From positions 62,001 through 126,000 of the IMG/VR virus record IMGVR_UViG_3300031951_000015: a stretch of 64,000 nucleotides of DNA, one strand, 5' to 3'. The position numbers were made by a program, and so were the translations under genes. Numbering within the stretch: the first letter of the stretch is position 1; each line of letters begins with the position of its first letter. Source of the stretch: a virus. A model generated the notes under the pieces. The model worked only from the letters and a program-made list of their open reading frames with translations, did not search any database and was not told the DNA's origin. Of this stretch, positions 56,662 to 64,000 are shown piece after piece.

Positions 56662-57459
56662 CTACCTAATTAACAAATCAAATTCTAAACATCTATGGCA
56701 TATTTGATCTGAAACATTTACTTTATATTTCCTTTTTCGAATACCCTTTGTGTCAATTTTGTGAAGATTATTACCAAGAAAATTATCAGAGTATTCAACT
56801 CCATTAATATTTAACTGTTTTATTTTTTTATAGTTATGACTGTAATGAGGGATATTTAAAAAATCATATATTCTTTCCACTTCTTTTTGAGGATTGTTCA
56901 CAAAATCATCATAGCCAATCAGTATATGAATATTATTTTGTGGATCTATTTTGTTAAGTGTATTGATGGATAATATCTGCTGAACCAACTGCCCATGAGG
57001 ATTAAAAATAAATTCAAATTTTTGTTCCACAGTTCCATTATTAGTATTTCTATTAATAAAGTTATTTGGATTTTTATCAGACCAGTCTACCCAAGATTTA
57101 AAAATATCAAGAGTATTTCTAACAAGACAAACTATTTTTATTTCATTTGGGCAATATTTTTGAAGTAAAGAAAAATTAGCAGGAGTTCCCCAAGCAGATC
57201 TATCAATAACATAATCAACATTCCATTTAGAATAATATGAAGATATTATACTTTCCATCACAGAATCATAAGATTTTTCATCTGGAAAATTTTTATACGC
57301 TACATCAGTATCTTTCCAACTATCAAGTTTAAAAAGAATTTCTGATACTAAACTATTTCCAGATACACCTATTTTTTTATTTTGATTTAAAATACATGAC
57401 AAAATAGTGTTTCCTGCTCTCGGCATACCCGAAAGAAAATAATACTTTTTACAACTCAT
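56662..57459 (-). CDS. Sulfotransferase-like protein
   Basis: A 265-aa protein with the PAPS 5'-phosphosulphate loop SGMPRAGNT (residues 10-18) and the 3'-phosphate motif VCLVRNTLDIFKSW (about 112-125), plus a SWVDW segment; typical of PAPS-dependent sulfotransferases. It lies alone among adhesin genes. Sulphation of a tail protein or a host glycan is possible. AT-rich codons suggest recent acquisition. Confidence 0.8.
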   Translation of the reverse strand: MSCKKYYFLSGMPRAGNTILSCILNQNKKIGVSGNSLVSEILFKLDSWKDTDVAYKNFPDEKSYDSVMESIISSYYSKWNVDYVIDRSAWGTPANFSLLQKYCPNEIKIVCLVRNTLDIFKSWVDWSDKNPNNFINRNTNNGTVEQKFEFIFNPHGQLVQQILSINTLNKIDPQNNIHILIGYDDFVNNPQKEVERIYDFLNIPHYSHNYKKIKQLNINGVEYSDNFLGNNLHKIDTKGIRKRKYKVNVSDQICHRCLEFDLLIR

Positions 57460-57491
57460 TGAAAATAGAATTTTATAATATTATATCACAC

Positions 57492-58508
57492 TTATGAAGG
57501 ATATCTGACGATGACTATTCCTGCTCCACCATTTCCACCACCTGCGGGACCATTTGGATGTCTTCCAGCGCCACCACCACCAGTTCCATAAACTCCTGGA
57601 TTTCCACTAGCTGAACCACCACCACCTAATCCACCAGCCCCTGTTCTATTTGTACCTGTGCTACTATATACACCTCCTCCTCCACCACCACCATAGTAAC
57701 CTGATGCGCCTACGGCAGGAATAAAAGCAGGTTGTTCAGGAGCAGGTATTGCCGGTCCAATGATAGGTCCAGGAAAATCTCCAAATGCAACTCCAATACC
57801 ACCATCACCACCACCAGGATCATTTCCAGGAGTAGAAACACCAGCTGCACCTGCGCCTCCACCGCCAGAAGTGCCATACCCACCAGTTGGAACAGAAAAT
57901 CCACCAGGATTTCCATAGTCAGTTAATGCTGGATTAGTTCCTGGTTGTGTTGCCTGACCAGATGCAGGCGCTGGATCTCCTCCAGATGATCCACCACCAG
58001 ATCCTCCTGGTTGTCCAAAATTATGACCGGGTCCAGCATCGTAATAATTGGATCCAGCTCCACCACCACCTTTTGCCAGTACATAGTTTGGTTGACCAAA
58101 TATTGGAACTCCGGGAGTTCCAAAGTAACTATTTCCACCAGGACTTCCCTGAGGAACTTGTGGAGCAACTGCGACAGGACCATAACCCTTTGTGCCTGGT
58201 GCGCCAACTTGAACTGGATATATTCCAGCAGCTAAAGTTTTGGATGCACCATAAACAACACCGCCAGCTCCACCGCCAGCACCATAATAGTTACCACCTC
58301 CTCCACCACCAGCAACAACTAAAATATTGACAACCTTAGGAGATGGTAATGAAAAACTAGTAGAATTTGGATAAGTAAAAACATGATAAGTATACCCATT
58401 TCCTGGAGTTAATATTGTACCTCCAGTTGCCGAACCACCACTAGAAACAGCAGAAGAACTAAAACTCATTCCGAGTTTGTCAGCAATTCTAGAAAGTAAA
58501 GGTGCCAT
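57492..58508 (-). CDS. Glycine-rich receptor-binding tip protein
   Basis: A 338-aa protein: N-terminal GGTILTPGNGYTYHVFTYPNS, then VNILVVAGGGGGG, several polyglycine blocks (GGGGAGSNYYD, YYGGGGGGGVYS) and a terminal GNGGAGIVIVRYPS strand. Starts 1 nt after the stop of the 58510 shaft gene, forming the third shaft-tip pair. Confidence 0.75.
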   Translation of the reverse strand: MAPLLSRIADKLGMSFSSSAVSSGGSATGGTILTPGNGYTYHVFTYPNSTSFSLPSPKVVNILVVAGGGGGGNYYGAGGGAGGVVYGASKTLAAGIYPVQVGAPGTKGYGPVAVAPQVPQGSPGGNSYFGTPGVPIFGQPNYVLAKGGGGAGSNYYDAGPGHNFGQPGGSGGGSSGGDPAPASGQATQPGTNPALTDYGNPGGFSVPTGGYGTSGGGGAGAAGVSTPGNDPGGGDGGIGVAFGDFPGPIIGPAIPAPEQPAFIPAVGASGYYGGGGGGGVYSSTGTNRTGAGGLGGGGSASGNPGVYGTGGGGAGRHPNGPAGGGNGGAGIVIVRYPS

Positions 58509-58509
58509 A

Positions 58510-59295
58510 TCAATAGAATCTATAATTTCCGTTTGCGCTTCCCGTGACAGTATAACTTGTTATAGCACCATCACCGACAGTATCTATACCAACAAAGTTA
58601 TAATAATCAATACAAGAAGTATTACCTGCGGATACAGTTCCAGATGCCCAACGAATTGTTCTTTGAGTTCCGTTGAAGAAAATACTGGAGCAAGCATATC
58701 CAGTTGAACCCTGATTTATAATTACCGTTAAACTAATTACTTTATTACTAAAATTAGTTGTGGGAATATTATTTACATGCAAGGAAATTGGACCAGATGG
58801 TGATCTTACAATTCCAATGTTTCCTTCTCCCGCACTAAAATCAATTGTTACTGATGTTGCAGTTCCTACTTTAATCTCCTCTGCAACTGATTTAAATCTT
58901 GTCTCATCAGGAATTAGAGTTGTTAGGGTAGTGACTCCGGAATTAACCACAATACCACCAGCAGTAACTCTAACACCAGTCCTTGCTGTGACTAACCCAA
59001 CCGAGTCAATATTAGTTACGTCTTCATAAGTTAAAGTTCCACCTACCGAAACATTACCACTGAAAGTTGCAGTGGTTCCAGTTACATTTCCAACAGTAAT
59101 ATTGGGAGTTCCTGATAGTCCAGTAGCACTACCAGTTAGATTTCCACTAAAAGTCGTGGCGGTTACAATGCCAGTGAGGTTAATACTACCAGCACCAGAG
59201 ATCGTACCAGTGGAAGGAACTGTTGCACCATAGGTTAGTTCAGGTGCGCCAGTTGCATTTTTATTTACTAGTTGATCCGATCTAAGCCTAGACAT
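58510..59295 (-). CDS. Fibre shaft protein
   Basis: A 261-aa protein beginning MSRLRSDQLVNKNATGAPELTYG, with GNLTGSATGLSGTPNITVGNVTG repeats as in the 53140 shaft. The C-terminal third (TVIINQGSTGYACSSIFFNGTQ, RTIRWASGTVSAG) also resembles the C-terminus of the 53140 shaft (NQTGTARSCTAVTLNGFNATIRWAGG), pointing to duplication. Confidence 0.8.
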   Translation of the reverse strand: MSRLRSDQLVNKNATGAPELTYGATVPSTGTISGAGSINLTGIVTATTFSGNLTGSATGLSGTPNITVGNVTGTTATFSGNVSVGGTLTYEDVTNIDSVGLVTARTGVRVTAGGIVVNSGVTTLTTLIPDETRFKSVAEEIKVGTATSVTIDFSAGEGNIGIVRSPSGPISLHVNNIPTTNFSNKVISLTVIINQGSTGYACSSIFFNGTQRTIRWASGTVSAGNTSCIDYYNFVGIDTVGDGAITSYTVTGSANGNYRFY

Positions 59296-59322
59296 TAAAT
59301 TATCCTAGTACCAATTTAACTG

Positions 59323-59330
59323 TATTTATA
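59323..59330 (-). promoter_or_regulatory. T4-type late promoter
   Basis: Perfect TATAAATA on the minus strand, 27 bp before the 58510 shaft gene. Confidence 0.6.
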
Positions 59331-60861
59331 TGTTCAATTCATATACATCAATTATAAAATCATCACTATCAAGAATTAAGTCATATGGAGATTCAATTTT
59401 AACTTCTTGATATTTCACAAAAGTAACGTTATGTCCTACCTTTGGGGCAACAGTTGAAGTAGCACCTACACTTATCACTGTTGGCATACTGATGACTTCA
59501 CCCAAGAATGATCCACTACCAGTAGCAAGAGTCTCTTCACCACCTCCAATCTGTCCAGTTAATGAAGTATTGATTATCAAGTTATCAATTGTTGAATCCA
59601 GAATTGTATTCTGAACGACAGAACTATTGATGACAACATCTACAATATCACCAGCAATCGCAGGTTCTGCAAGAGTAATTGTTGTGCTATTAGTTTCAGT
59701 AAAGTCCGTTGCAGATAAACGAACACCGTTCAGATATACATCAACATATCCAGTATTATAAGAATTAGTTAAACTGAATACTGTTCTTGATGAACTAACA
59801 TTAAAGGTTTCTTTGTAAATGACACCAGATGCACCTCCACCAGAACCAGAGATAGTAACTTCAACAGTATTTCCAACCTGACGAATACTATTTCCAGATC
59901 CAACAAAGTTAATGGTTCTTACCGTACCAATCCCAAGGCCACCAGATTGAATTGCAACAACTGGATCACTCTCAATAATTGTAACTGGTCCAACTCTTCC
60001 ATAGAAAGAAGTTACATCACTATTGACTGGACTTGAAAATCCAATGTGACGAACTTGAATTTGAGTTCCTGCTGGTGGAGCACCAGTAAATGCAAGTACG
60101 GTATCATAAACAGAATAAGCACGAGTTCCATTATTATCTGATGCGTGCTGAACAACACCATCAATTGTGACTACAACACTTGCACTATTGGGAACTGACT
60201 GTGAAAGTGTAAAGTCAGTTGTGACTCCATCACCAGAGAAATTATCAAGTTTATTATCACTAATATCAAAGGTTGCCAGTGATTCGGCAATCACATATCC
60301 CCAAAAGATTTCTGATGATGTCGGTGCAGTCGCAAACTTAATATTACCACCAGCATCAATTGCAAATCCAGAACTTAAAGATAATAATTTATTTGGTTGC
60401 TGAATAACACCATTAATGGAGATTTGAAGTTGTGCGGCATCAGTGATTCTACAATGAGTTCCATTGTCTCTTGTAGGACGGAATGATGTATTGACTCCAT
60501 CAAAAGCAACATTCAGTGTATGTGCAGAACCAGTACCGACTAATGTTAGATTTCTTACAATATTATTCGTGGCATTTGATGCAGAGTCTGCCAGACTAAT
60601 GTTGTCTCGATCATACTTAATAATATAATAAGCGTTTCCACTTGTTAATCCACCAATACTAGTGCCACCACCATTGGTATATGTAACTCTTTGCCCAGTT
60701 ACAAAACGGTGTTCTAGAATTTTTATCGTATTATTTCCAACCGATACAATGCTAGAAGATGATCCATCAATCGTTGCGGTATATGATGAGATATCATCGA
60801 GTATTTTAAAGTTACTTGCAGTATCACCAGTGACGTGGTAATTTCCGATGTATGGGGACAT
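59326..60861 (-). CDS. Virion structural protein (511 aa)
   Basis: MSPYIGNYHVTGDTASNFKILDDISSYTATID... beta-rich, with repeated VTIDGVVQH, ISINGVIQQPN and VDVYLNGVRLSATDF segments, the last typical of phage fibre or neck-type proteins. Probably an attachment protein of the adhesin system. Late-type box 27 bp upstream. Confidence 0.75.
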   Translation of the reverse strand: MSPYIGNYHVTGDTASNFKILDDISSYTATIDGSSSSIVSVGNNTIKILEHRFVTGQRVTYTNGGGTSIGGLTSGNAYYIIKYDRDNISLADSASNATNNIVRNLTLVGTGSAHTLNVAFDGVNTSFRPTRDNGTHCRITDAAQLQISINGVIQQPNKLLSLSSGFAIDAGGNIKFATAPTSSEIFWGYVIAESLATFDISDNKLDNFSGDGVTTDFTLSQSVPNSASVVVTIDGVVQHASDNNGTRAYSVYDTVLAFTGAPPAGTQIQVRHIGFSSPVNSDVTSFYGRVGPVTIIESDPVVAIQSGGLGIGTVRTINFVGSGNSIRQVGNTVEVTISGSGGGASGVIYKETFNVSSSRTVFSLTNSYNTGYVDVYLNGVRLSATDFTETNSTTITLAEPAIAGDIVDVVINSSVVQNTILDSTIDNLIINTSLTGQIGGGEETLATGSGSFLGEVISMPTVISVGATSTVAPKVGHNVTFVKYQEVKIESPYDLILDSDDFIIDVYELNI

Positions 60862-60887
60862 CTAATTTTGAGGTGCTTTCCTTGTTA

Positions 60888-61514
60888 TTATTTATTGGTT
60901 TGTTTAGACCATCTTTTATTGGCAGCATCACTTAATTTTTTTCTTGTTTCCTCTGTAATATTGCAAATACGTCCCAATACAAGTCCTTCAGATAGTTTTT
61001 CTTGAACTTTTATTCTCATTATTCTATGATTCTTTTTTGTTTTTGGGTCATACATCCAAACTAAATCCAGTTTTTTAAGTGTTTGTTTTCTTTTTATTGA
61101 ACTTTCTTCTGTAAAAACTTGAAGTGCTCTTGCTCTTCTAATCTTCTCTCTTGCACTTTCATTTAGAAAAAATTTACCTTTTTTAACTTTACTCATTTTT
61201 TCTTTTGTTTCTTGAGATGTAACTGCACCCTCTCTCGTAAATTTAGTCGAAGTTTGTTTTGCCCTATTAGCAAAATGTGAGTTAAGAGCAATATCATAAA
61301 AATTATGCAACTTTATTTCTGCACGAATTGCATCCTTTCTTGTTTTAAACGTTTCGATAATTACTTTTTGAGTGGGATTAAATGTTTTATCGTGAAATGA
61401 TCCAAAATAGTTTATATCTTGTTCCGGTAAGCAATTGCAACTTCTACACCCAATATACCCCCTACCCCACTCTTCATAAGAATAATAGGTATAATGATAC
61501 TTCTTATTAGACAT
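60888..61514 (-). CDS. GIY-YIG homing endonuclease with NUMOD modules
   Basis: A 208-aa basic protein: GIY-YIG core YHYTYYSYEEWGRGYIGCRS (residues 6-25), then NUMOD3-like helices (SQETKEKMSKVKKGK, NESAREKIRRARA, TEETRKKLSDAANKRW). Free-standing phage homing endonuclease. Its start lies just beyond a hairpin with terminator and late promoter whose core is identical to that at the 3563 gene. Confidence 0.85.
   Translation of the reverse strand: MSNKKYHYTYYSYEEWGRGYIGCRSCNCLPEQDINYFGSFHDKTFNPTQKVIIETFKTRKDAIRAEIKLHNFYDIALNSHFANRAKQTSTKFTREGAVTSQETKEKMSKVKKGKFFLNESAREKIRRARALQVFTEESSIKRKQTLKKLDLVWMYDPKTKKNHRIMRIKVQEKLSEGLVLGRICNITEETRKKLSDAANKRWSKQTNK
60889..60896 (-). promoter_or_regulatory. 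Late-type promoter
   Basis: AATAAATA on the minus strand, 27 bp before the 59326-60861 gene. Confidence 0.5.
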
Positions 61515-61527
61515 TTCTTTACCATTA

Positions 61528-61593
61528 GGACCGCATATGTATTTATATTAAAAAGGAGGGACTTACACCCTCCTCCTGATAAGATTGCGGTCC
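61528..61593 (-). promoter_or_regulatory. Late-promoter-in-loop hairpin controlling homing endonuclease 3
   Basis: An 8-bp inverted repeat GGACCGCA/TGCGGTCC (61528-61535 with 61586-61593, extended by ACC/GGT) encloses TATAAATA (61540-61547, minus strand) and a terminator. The 25-nt core from the late box through the terminator's 5' half is identical to 4385-4409. The arms differ completely yet still pair. Confidence 0.75.
61549..61574 (-). terminator. Intrinsic terminator upstream of homing endonuclease 3
   Basis: AGGAGGG pairs with CCCTCCT around a 7-nt loop, followed by T5 on the minus strand. Confidence 0.75.
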
Positions 61594-61615
61594 ATCAGGT
61601 ATTAATATTTATCAT

Positions 61616-61639
61616 AAAAAAAGAGGGGTAGAACCCCTC
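61616..61639 (-). terminator. Intrinsic terminator after the 61646 gene
   Basis: GAGGGGT/ACCCCTC stem with a 3-nt loop, followed by seven T residues on the minus strand. Confidence 0.85.
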
Positions 61640-61645
61640 AGTTTA

Positions 61646-62056
61646 TCATTCACCTGCTGGTGGTTCGGGAGTAAAGAGATCCCAAGCACCTGCTTCTTCA
61701 TCCCAACGATAAAATGAACGTGCTTCAATCTCCGCCTCGGTGAGTGCAGGAGCAGGTCCTACTGGTGATTCCCAATCAGCAGTTTCTTCATTCAGAATCC
61801 ACGAAGCAAATGGTTGTGGTGGAATGAAAGCATCAAGAGTTTCATTGTAAGAGTAACCAATACCTGCATAGCGAACTCTCATATTGTTATTGTATGAGGT
61901 TTGCTTCCAGTTGGTATCAGCACCTAGGAGTTTCTTACAAAATGCAACTCCGATTTCTTCTACTTCTACTCCATTAGAATCAGAAGTATCTTCGTTACTC
62001 ACAACAATGACTTGAGTAACAACGTTGTTTTCATCTAGTTGTGCAAAATGTGCCAT
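61646..62056 (-). CDS. Conserved phage structural-type protein (136 aa)
   Basis: MAHFAQLDENNVVTQVIVVSNEDTSD..., NWKQTSYNNNMRVRYAGIGYSYNETLDAFIPPQPF. This pattern recurs in marine T4-like phages (short fibre-associated protein); the C-terminus is Glu/Pro-rich. Function unknown. Confidence 0.75.
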   Translation of the reverse strand: MAHFAQLDENNVVTQVIVVSNEDTSDSNGVEVEEIGVAFCKKLLGADTNWKQTSYNNNMRVRYAGIGYSYNETLDAFIPPQPFASWILNEETADWESPVGPAPALTEAEIEARSFYRWDEEAGAWDLFTPEPPAGE

Positions 62057-62090
62057 CGTTTTCTTATATGAATGATTATGACTGTGAAAG

Positions 62091-62098
62091 TATTTATT
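62091..62098 (-). promoter_or_regulatory. Late-type promoter
   Basis: AATAAATA on the minus strand, 34 bp before the 61646-62056 gene. Confidence 0.45.
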
Positions 62099-62160
62099 AT
62101 ACTATAAGTTTAGTATCCTGAAAAGTCAGATATGAATATTTATTGGAGTTGTTAAGCATT

Positions 62161-64000
62161 TTATGAAGGATATGCGATGAGAACGATACCAGAACCACCT
62201 TTACCACCATTTCCAGATACTGGTGTGTCTGTAGAAGCTCTCCATCCATTTCCACCTCCTCCACCTCCTCCTGTGTGAAGTTTTCCATCTTGACCACTTC
62301 TTCCATAAGATCTAACAACTCCTGGTGTTGTTTGACCAGCCCCACCACCTCCGCTACCACCAGCAGATCCTACTACGCTCGTCGGATATCCACTGCCGCC
62401 GCCTCCGCCACCAAACCAGAATCCACCTGGTGTTGGTGCGGCCGCTCCACCATATCCTCCTGGATCGCCATAAGCAGAACCTGGATCTCTAAAAGAAGGT
62501 GGTGCCTGTATTCCATATCCACCAGCACCACTACTTATATTTGGAGAAGTTCCATTAGAACCAACTGCTCCCGCACCACCTCCACCAGCACCTTCATAAG
62601 GTCCAGAATTTCCGCCATTATTTCCATATTGTATTATTCCAGGAATTCCTGGGTTTTGTGATGGTTGAGATGCTGGTCCAGGAACAGCAGTGTAGTGAGA
62701 TCCTCCACCAGAACCACCAGTTGACGCATTTCCAGCACTACCACCACCTTTACCACCACCTTTTGCTGTTACTGTTGTTGGTCCAGGATAAGATAAAGTT
62801 GTATCAGATCCAGTAGATTCCGCTCCACCTCCAGCACCTACAGTAATAGATAACGCATTTGGAGATCCTGTAGAAACAGTAAATGCTGGATTATAAACTA
62901 TTCCACCAGCTCCACCACCACCACCTGCGCCTATGCCAGTATTACCAACTCCTCCTCCACCTCCACCAGCAACAATCATGTATTCAATATTTAAAGGAGA
63001 ACCTGATACATTTGTAAAAGTTCCTGTTGCCAAGAAAGTATGAATTGTTTTATTATTATAAAAACTTACAATACCTCCTGTTGCTTTTATAGATGAGATT
63101 GATTTTAGATATCTTACTACTACAATACCAGATCCACCATTTCCAGCTACTATACCATCAGCACCAGAAGCTCCTCCTGCTCCAGTATATTGATCTCCAT
63201 TGTATGGTTGGGGACTTTCCCCACCACCACCAGCACCGCCACCAAATGGTGCATTTCCTGGATAATTTTCTCCACCTCCGCCACCACCATAATATCCACT
63301 ATGGGGTGCTAGAGCAGGTACACCAATCAGTGGTCCATTAAATTCTGAAAATTGAATTCCATTTCCACCAAATCCTTGAGATACTGGCGCTGCATTAGCA
63401 CTGTCATTATGCGATCCACCAGCCTCTGCGGCACCACCGCCGCCAGATCCATCTCCCGGATTTGGTCCAATTGGAGCTCCACCGGGACTTCCATAATTTA
63501 TCCATCCTGATGGTGCTGTTGGATGTGTTTGTGATGGTTGAGTTCCAGTAGCTAAAACATTTGAATAATTACCTCCATATCCACCACCGCCTCCACCAGA
63601 ACCACCAGGACTTCCAGCAATTCCAAAATATCCACCACCACCACCACCTTTTGCAGTTAATCCACCAAAAGTACTATCCGAACCATTCTGACCAATATTA
63701 GGAGAACTAATTCCACCAGCACCTCCACCTCCAACAGAAACCGGAATTGTAAGTGGATATGGTCCGGATGATACATTATATGTTGCGTGCCTAACAACAC
63801 CACCAGCACCGCCGCCACCGCTACCATTTCCTACAGGAACTGCAGTTTTTCCCCCACCTCCACCACCTGCAACAACTAAAACATCAATAAAACCTGGATG
63901 TTGTGGTGATATGGATTCTATGATAAAAGTGCTAGGTCCAACAGTTGAGGTGAATGTGTGATATGCATAATTATTTCCTGGTTCTAATCCATTAATATCT
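62161..64000 (-). CDS. Glycine-rich adhesin with two tandem tip modules, N-terminus outside window
   Basis: The frame is open from the TAA at 62161 to the right edge, more than 610 codons. Two full modules are visible in tandem. The upstream one runs from NNYAYHTFTS...IDVLVVAGGGGGG to GGSGIVVVRY; the downstream one from NKTIHTFLATG...EYMIVAGGGGGG to GGSGIVLIAYPS. They are joined by KSISSIKATGGIVSFY. Each module equals a whole tip domain of the 57492 type. An apparent TTG or ATG start inside the frame (near 63033) is not a separate gene. Confidence 0.85.
   Translation of the reverse strand, partial: DINGLEPGNNYAYHTFTSTVGPSTFIIESISPQHPGFIDVLVVAGGGGGGKTAVPVGNGSGGGGAGGVVRHATYNVSSGPYPLTIPVSVGGGGAGGISSPNIGQNGSDSTFGGLTAKGGGGGGYFGIAGSPGGSGGGGGGYGGNYSNVLATGTQPSQTHPTAPSGWINYGSPGGAPIGPNPGDGSGGGGAAEAGGSHNDSANAAPVSQGFGGNGIQFSEFNGPLIGVPALAPHSGYYGGGGGGENYPGNAPFGGGAGGGGESPQPYNGDQYTGAGGASGADGIVAGNGGSGIVVVRYLKSISSIKATGGIVSFYNNKTIHTFLATGTFTNVSGSPLNIEYMIVAGGGGGGVGNTGIGAGGGGGAGGIVYNPAFTVSTGSPNALSITVGAGGGAESTGSDTTLSYPGPTTVTAKGGGKGGGSAGNASTGGSGGGSHYTAVPGPASQPSQNPGIPGIIQYGNNGGNSGPYEGAGGGGAGAVGSNGTSPNISSGAGGYGIQAPPSFRDPGSAYGDPGGYGGAAAPTPGGFWFGGGGGGSGYPTSVVGSAGGSGGGGAGQTTPGVVRSYGRSGQDGKLHTGGGGGGGNGWRASTDTPVSGNGGKGGSGIVLIAYPS

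Noticed and set aside
62161-63033. Separate 290-aa glycine-rich gene
   Set aside because: The reading frame continues without a stop to the window edge; the supposed start is an internal TTG within a longer protein.
1-64000. Photosystem (psbA/psbD), hli or transaldolase genes, integrase or att sites
   Set aside because: I looked for them as usual cyanophage cargo or lysogeny signs and saw none in this window.

Overview
The window is part of the genome of a T4-like myovirus of marine cyanobacteria (a cyanomyovirus of Synechococcus or Prochlorococcus). The evidence is a T4-type module set (gp4, gp48, gp53, gp26, gp27-like, gp5-like, gp32, gp33, gp59, PhoH) together with cyanophage hallmarks: a CP12 Calvin-cycle inhibitor, ThyX, an S74-chaperone structural protein, a flavin halogenase, and families otherwise typical of cyanobacteria (DUF1825-like, DUF4278-like). 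The DNA is AT-rich. Almost everything is read leftwards (minus strand); only 40.6-43.2 kb is read rightwards.

Layout. 1-15.5 kb is a dense early region of more than fifty small genes, mostly unknown. They are packed with ATGA, GTGA or TGATG overlaps, so translation is probably coupled. Recognisable members are CP12, a SprT-like metalloprotease, a prohibitin/stomatin-like membrane protein, a HiPIP-like Fe-S protein and two homing endonucleases. 15.5-18.2 kb carries a DNA methyltransferase overlapping an HNH nuclease, plus an SF2 helicase. 18.3-40.6 kb is the tail fibre, baseplate hub and tape-measure region, with a flavin halogenase between fibre genes and a tRNA cluster at 29.0-29.5 kb. 40.6-43.2 kb (plus strand) holds gp4, gp48 and gp53. 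43.2-51.1 kb holds a Mom-like gene, the gp32-gp59-gp33 replication and late-transcription set, a RecB-like nuclease, PhoH, ThyX and glutaredoxin. 51.1-64 kb is an adhesin arsenal: repeated pairs of a fibre-shaft protein and a glycine-rich tip, interspersed with a 2OG-Fe(II) oxygenase, a sulfotransferase and a third homing endonuclease. The last gene runs off the right edge.

Regulation visible in sequence. Early promoters are close to sigma-70 consensus with 17-nt spacers (upstream of gp32, the tRNA region and several small-gene blocks). Late promoters of the T4 type (TATAAATA, relaxed to NATAAATA or CTAAATA) precede most structural genes.

Most notable: (1) a tRNA-Leu(UAA) gene interrupted in its anticodon by a roughly 200-nt group I intron at the classic cyanobacterial position, with its own consensus promoter. 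(2) Three homing endonuclease genes whose start codons each follow the 3' arm of a long hairpin with a T4-type late promoter in the loop. Two of these hairpins share a 25-nt identical core and an intrinsic terminator, while their arm sequences differ but still pair. (3) A Mom-like DNA-modification protein beside gp32. (4) A tail protein carrying both a lysozyme-like and an M23 peptidase domain, in a phage whose gp5 appears to lack lysozyme. No computation or database search was run; family calls rest on motifs read by eye.
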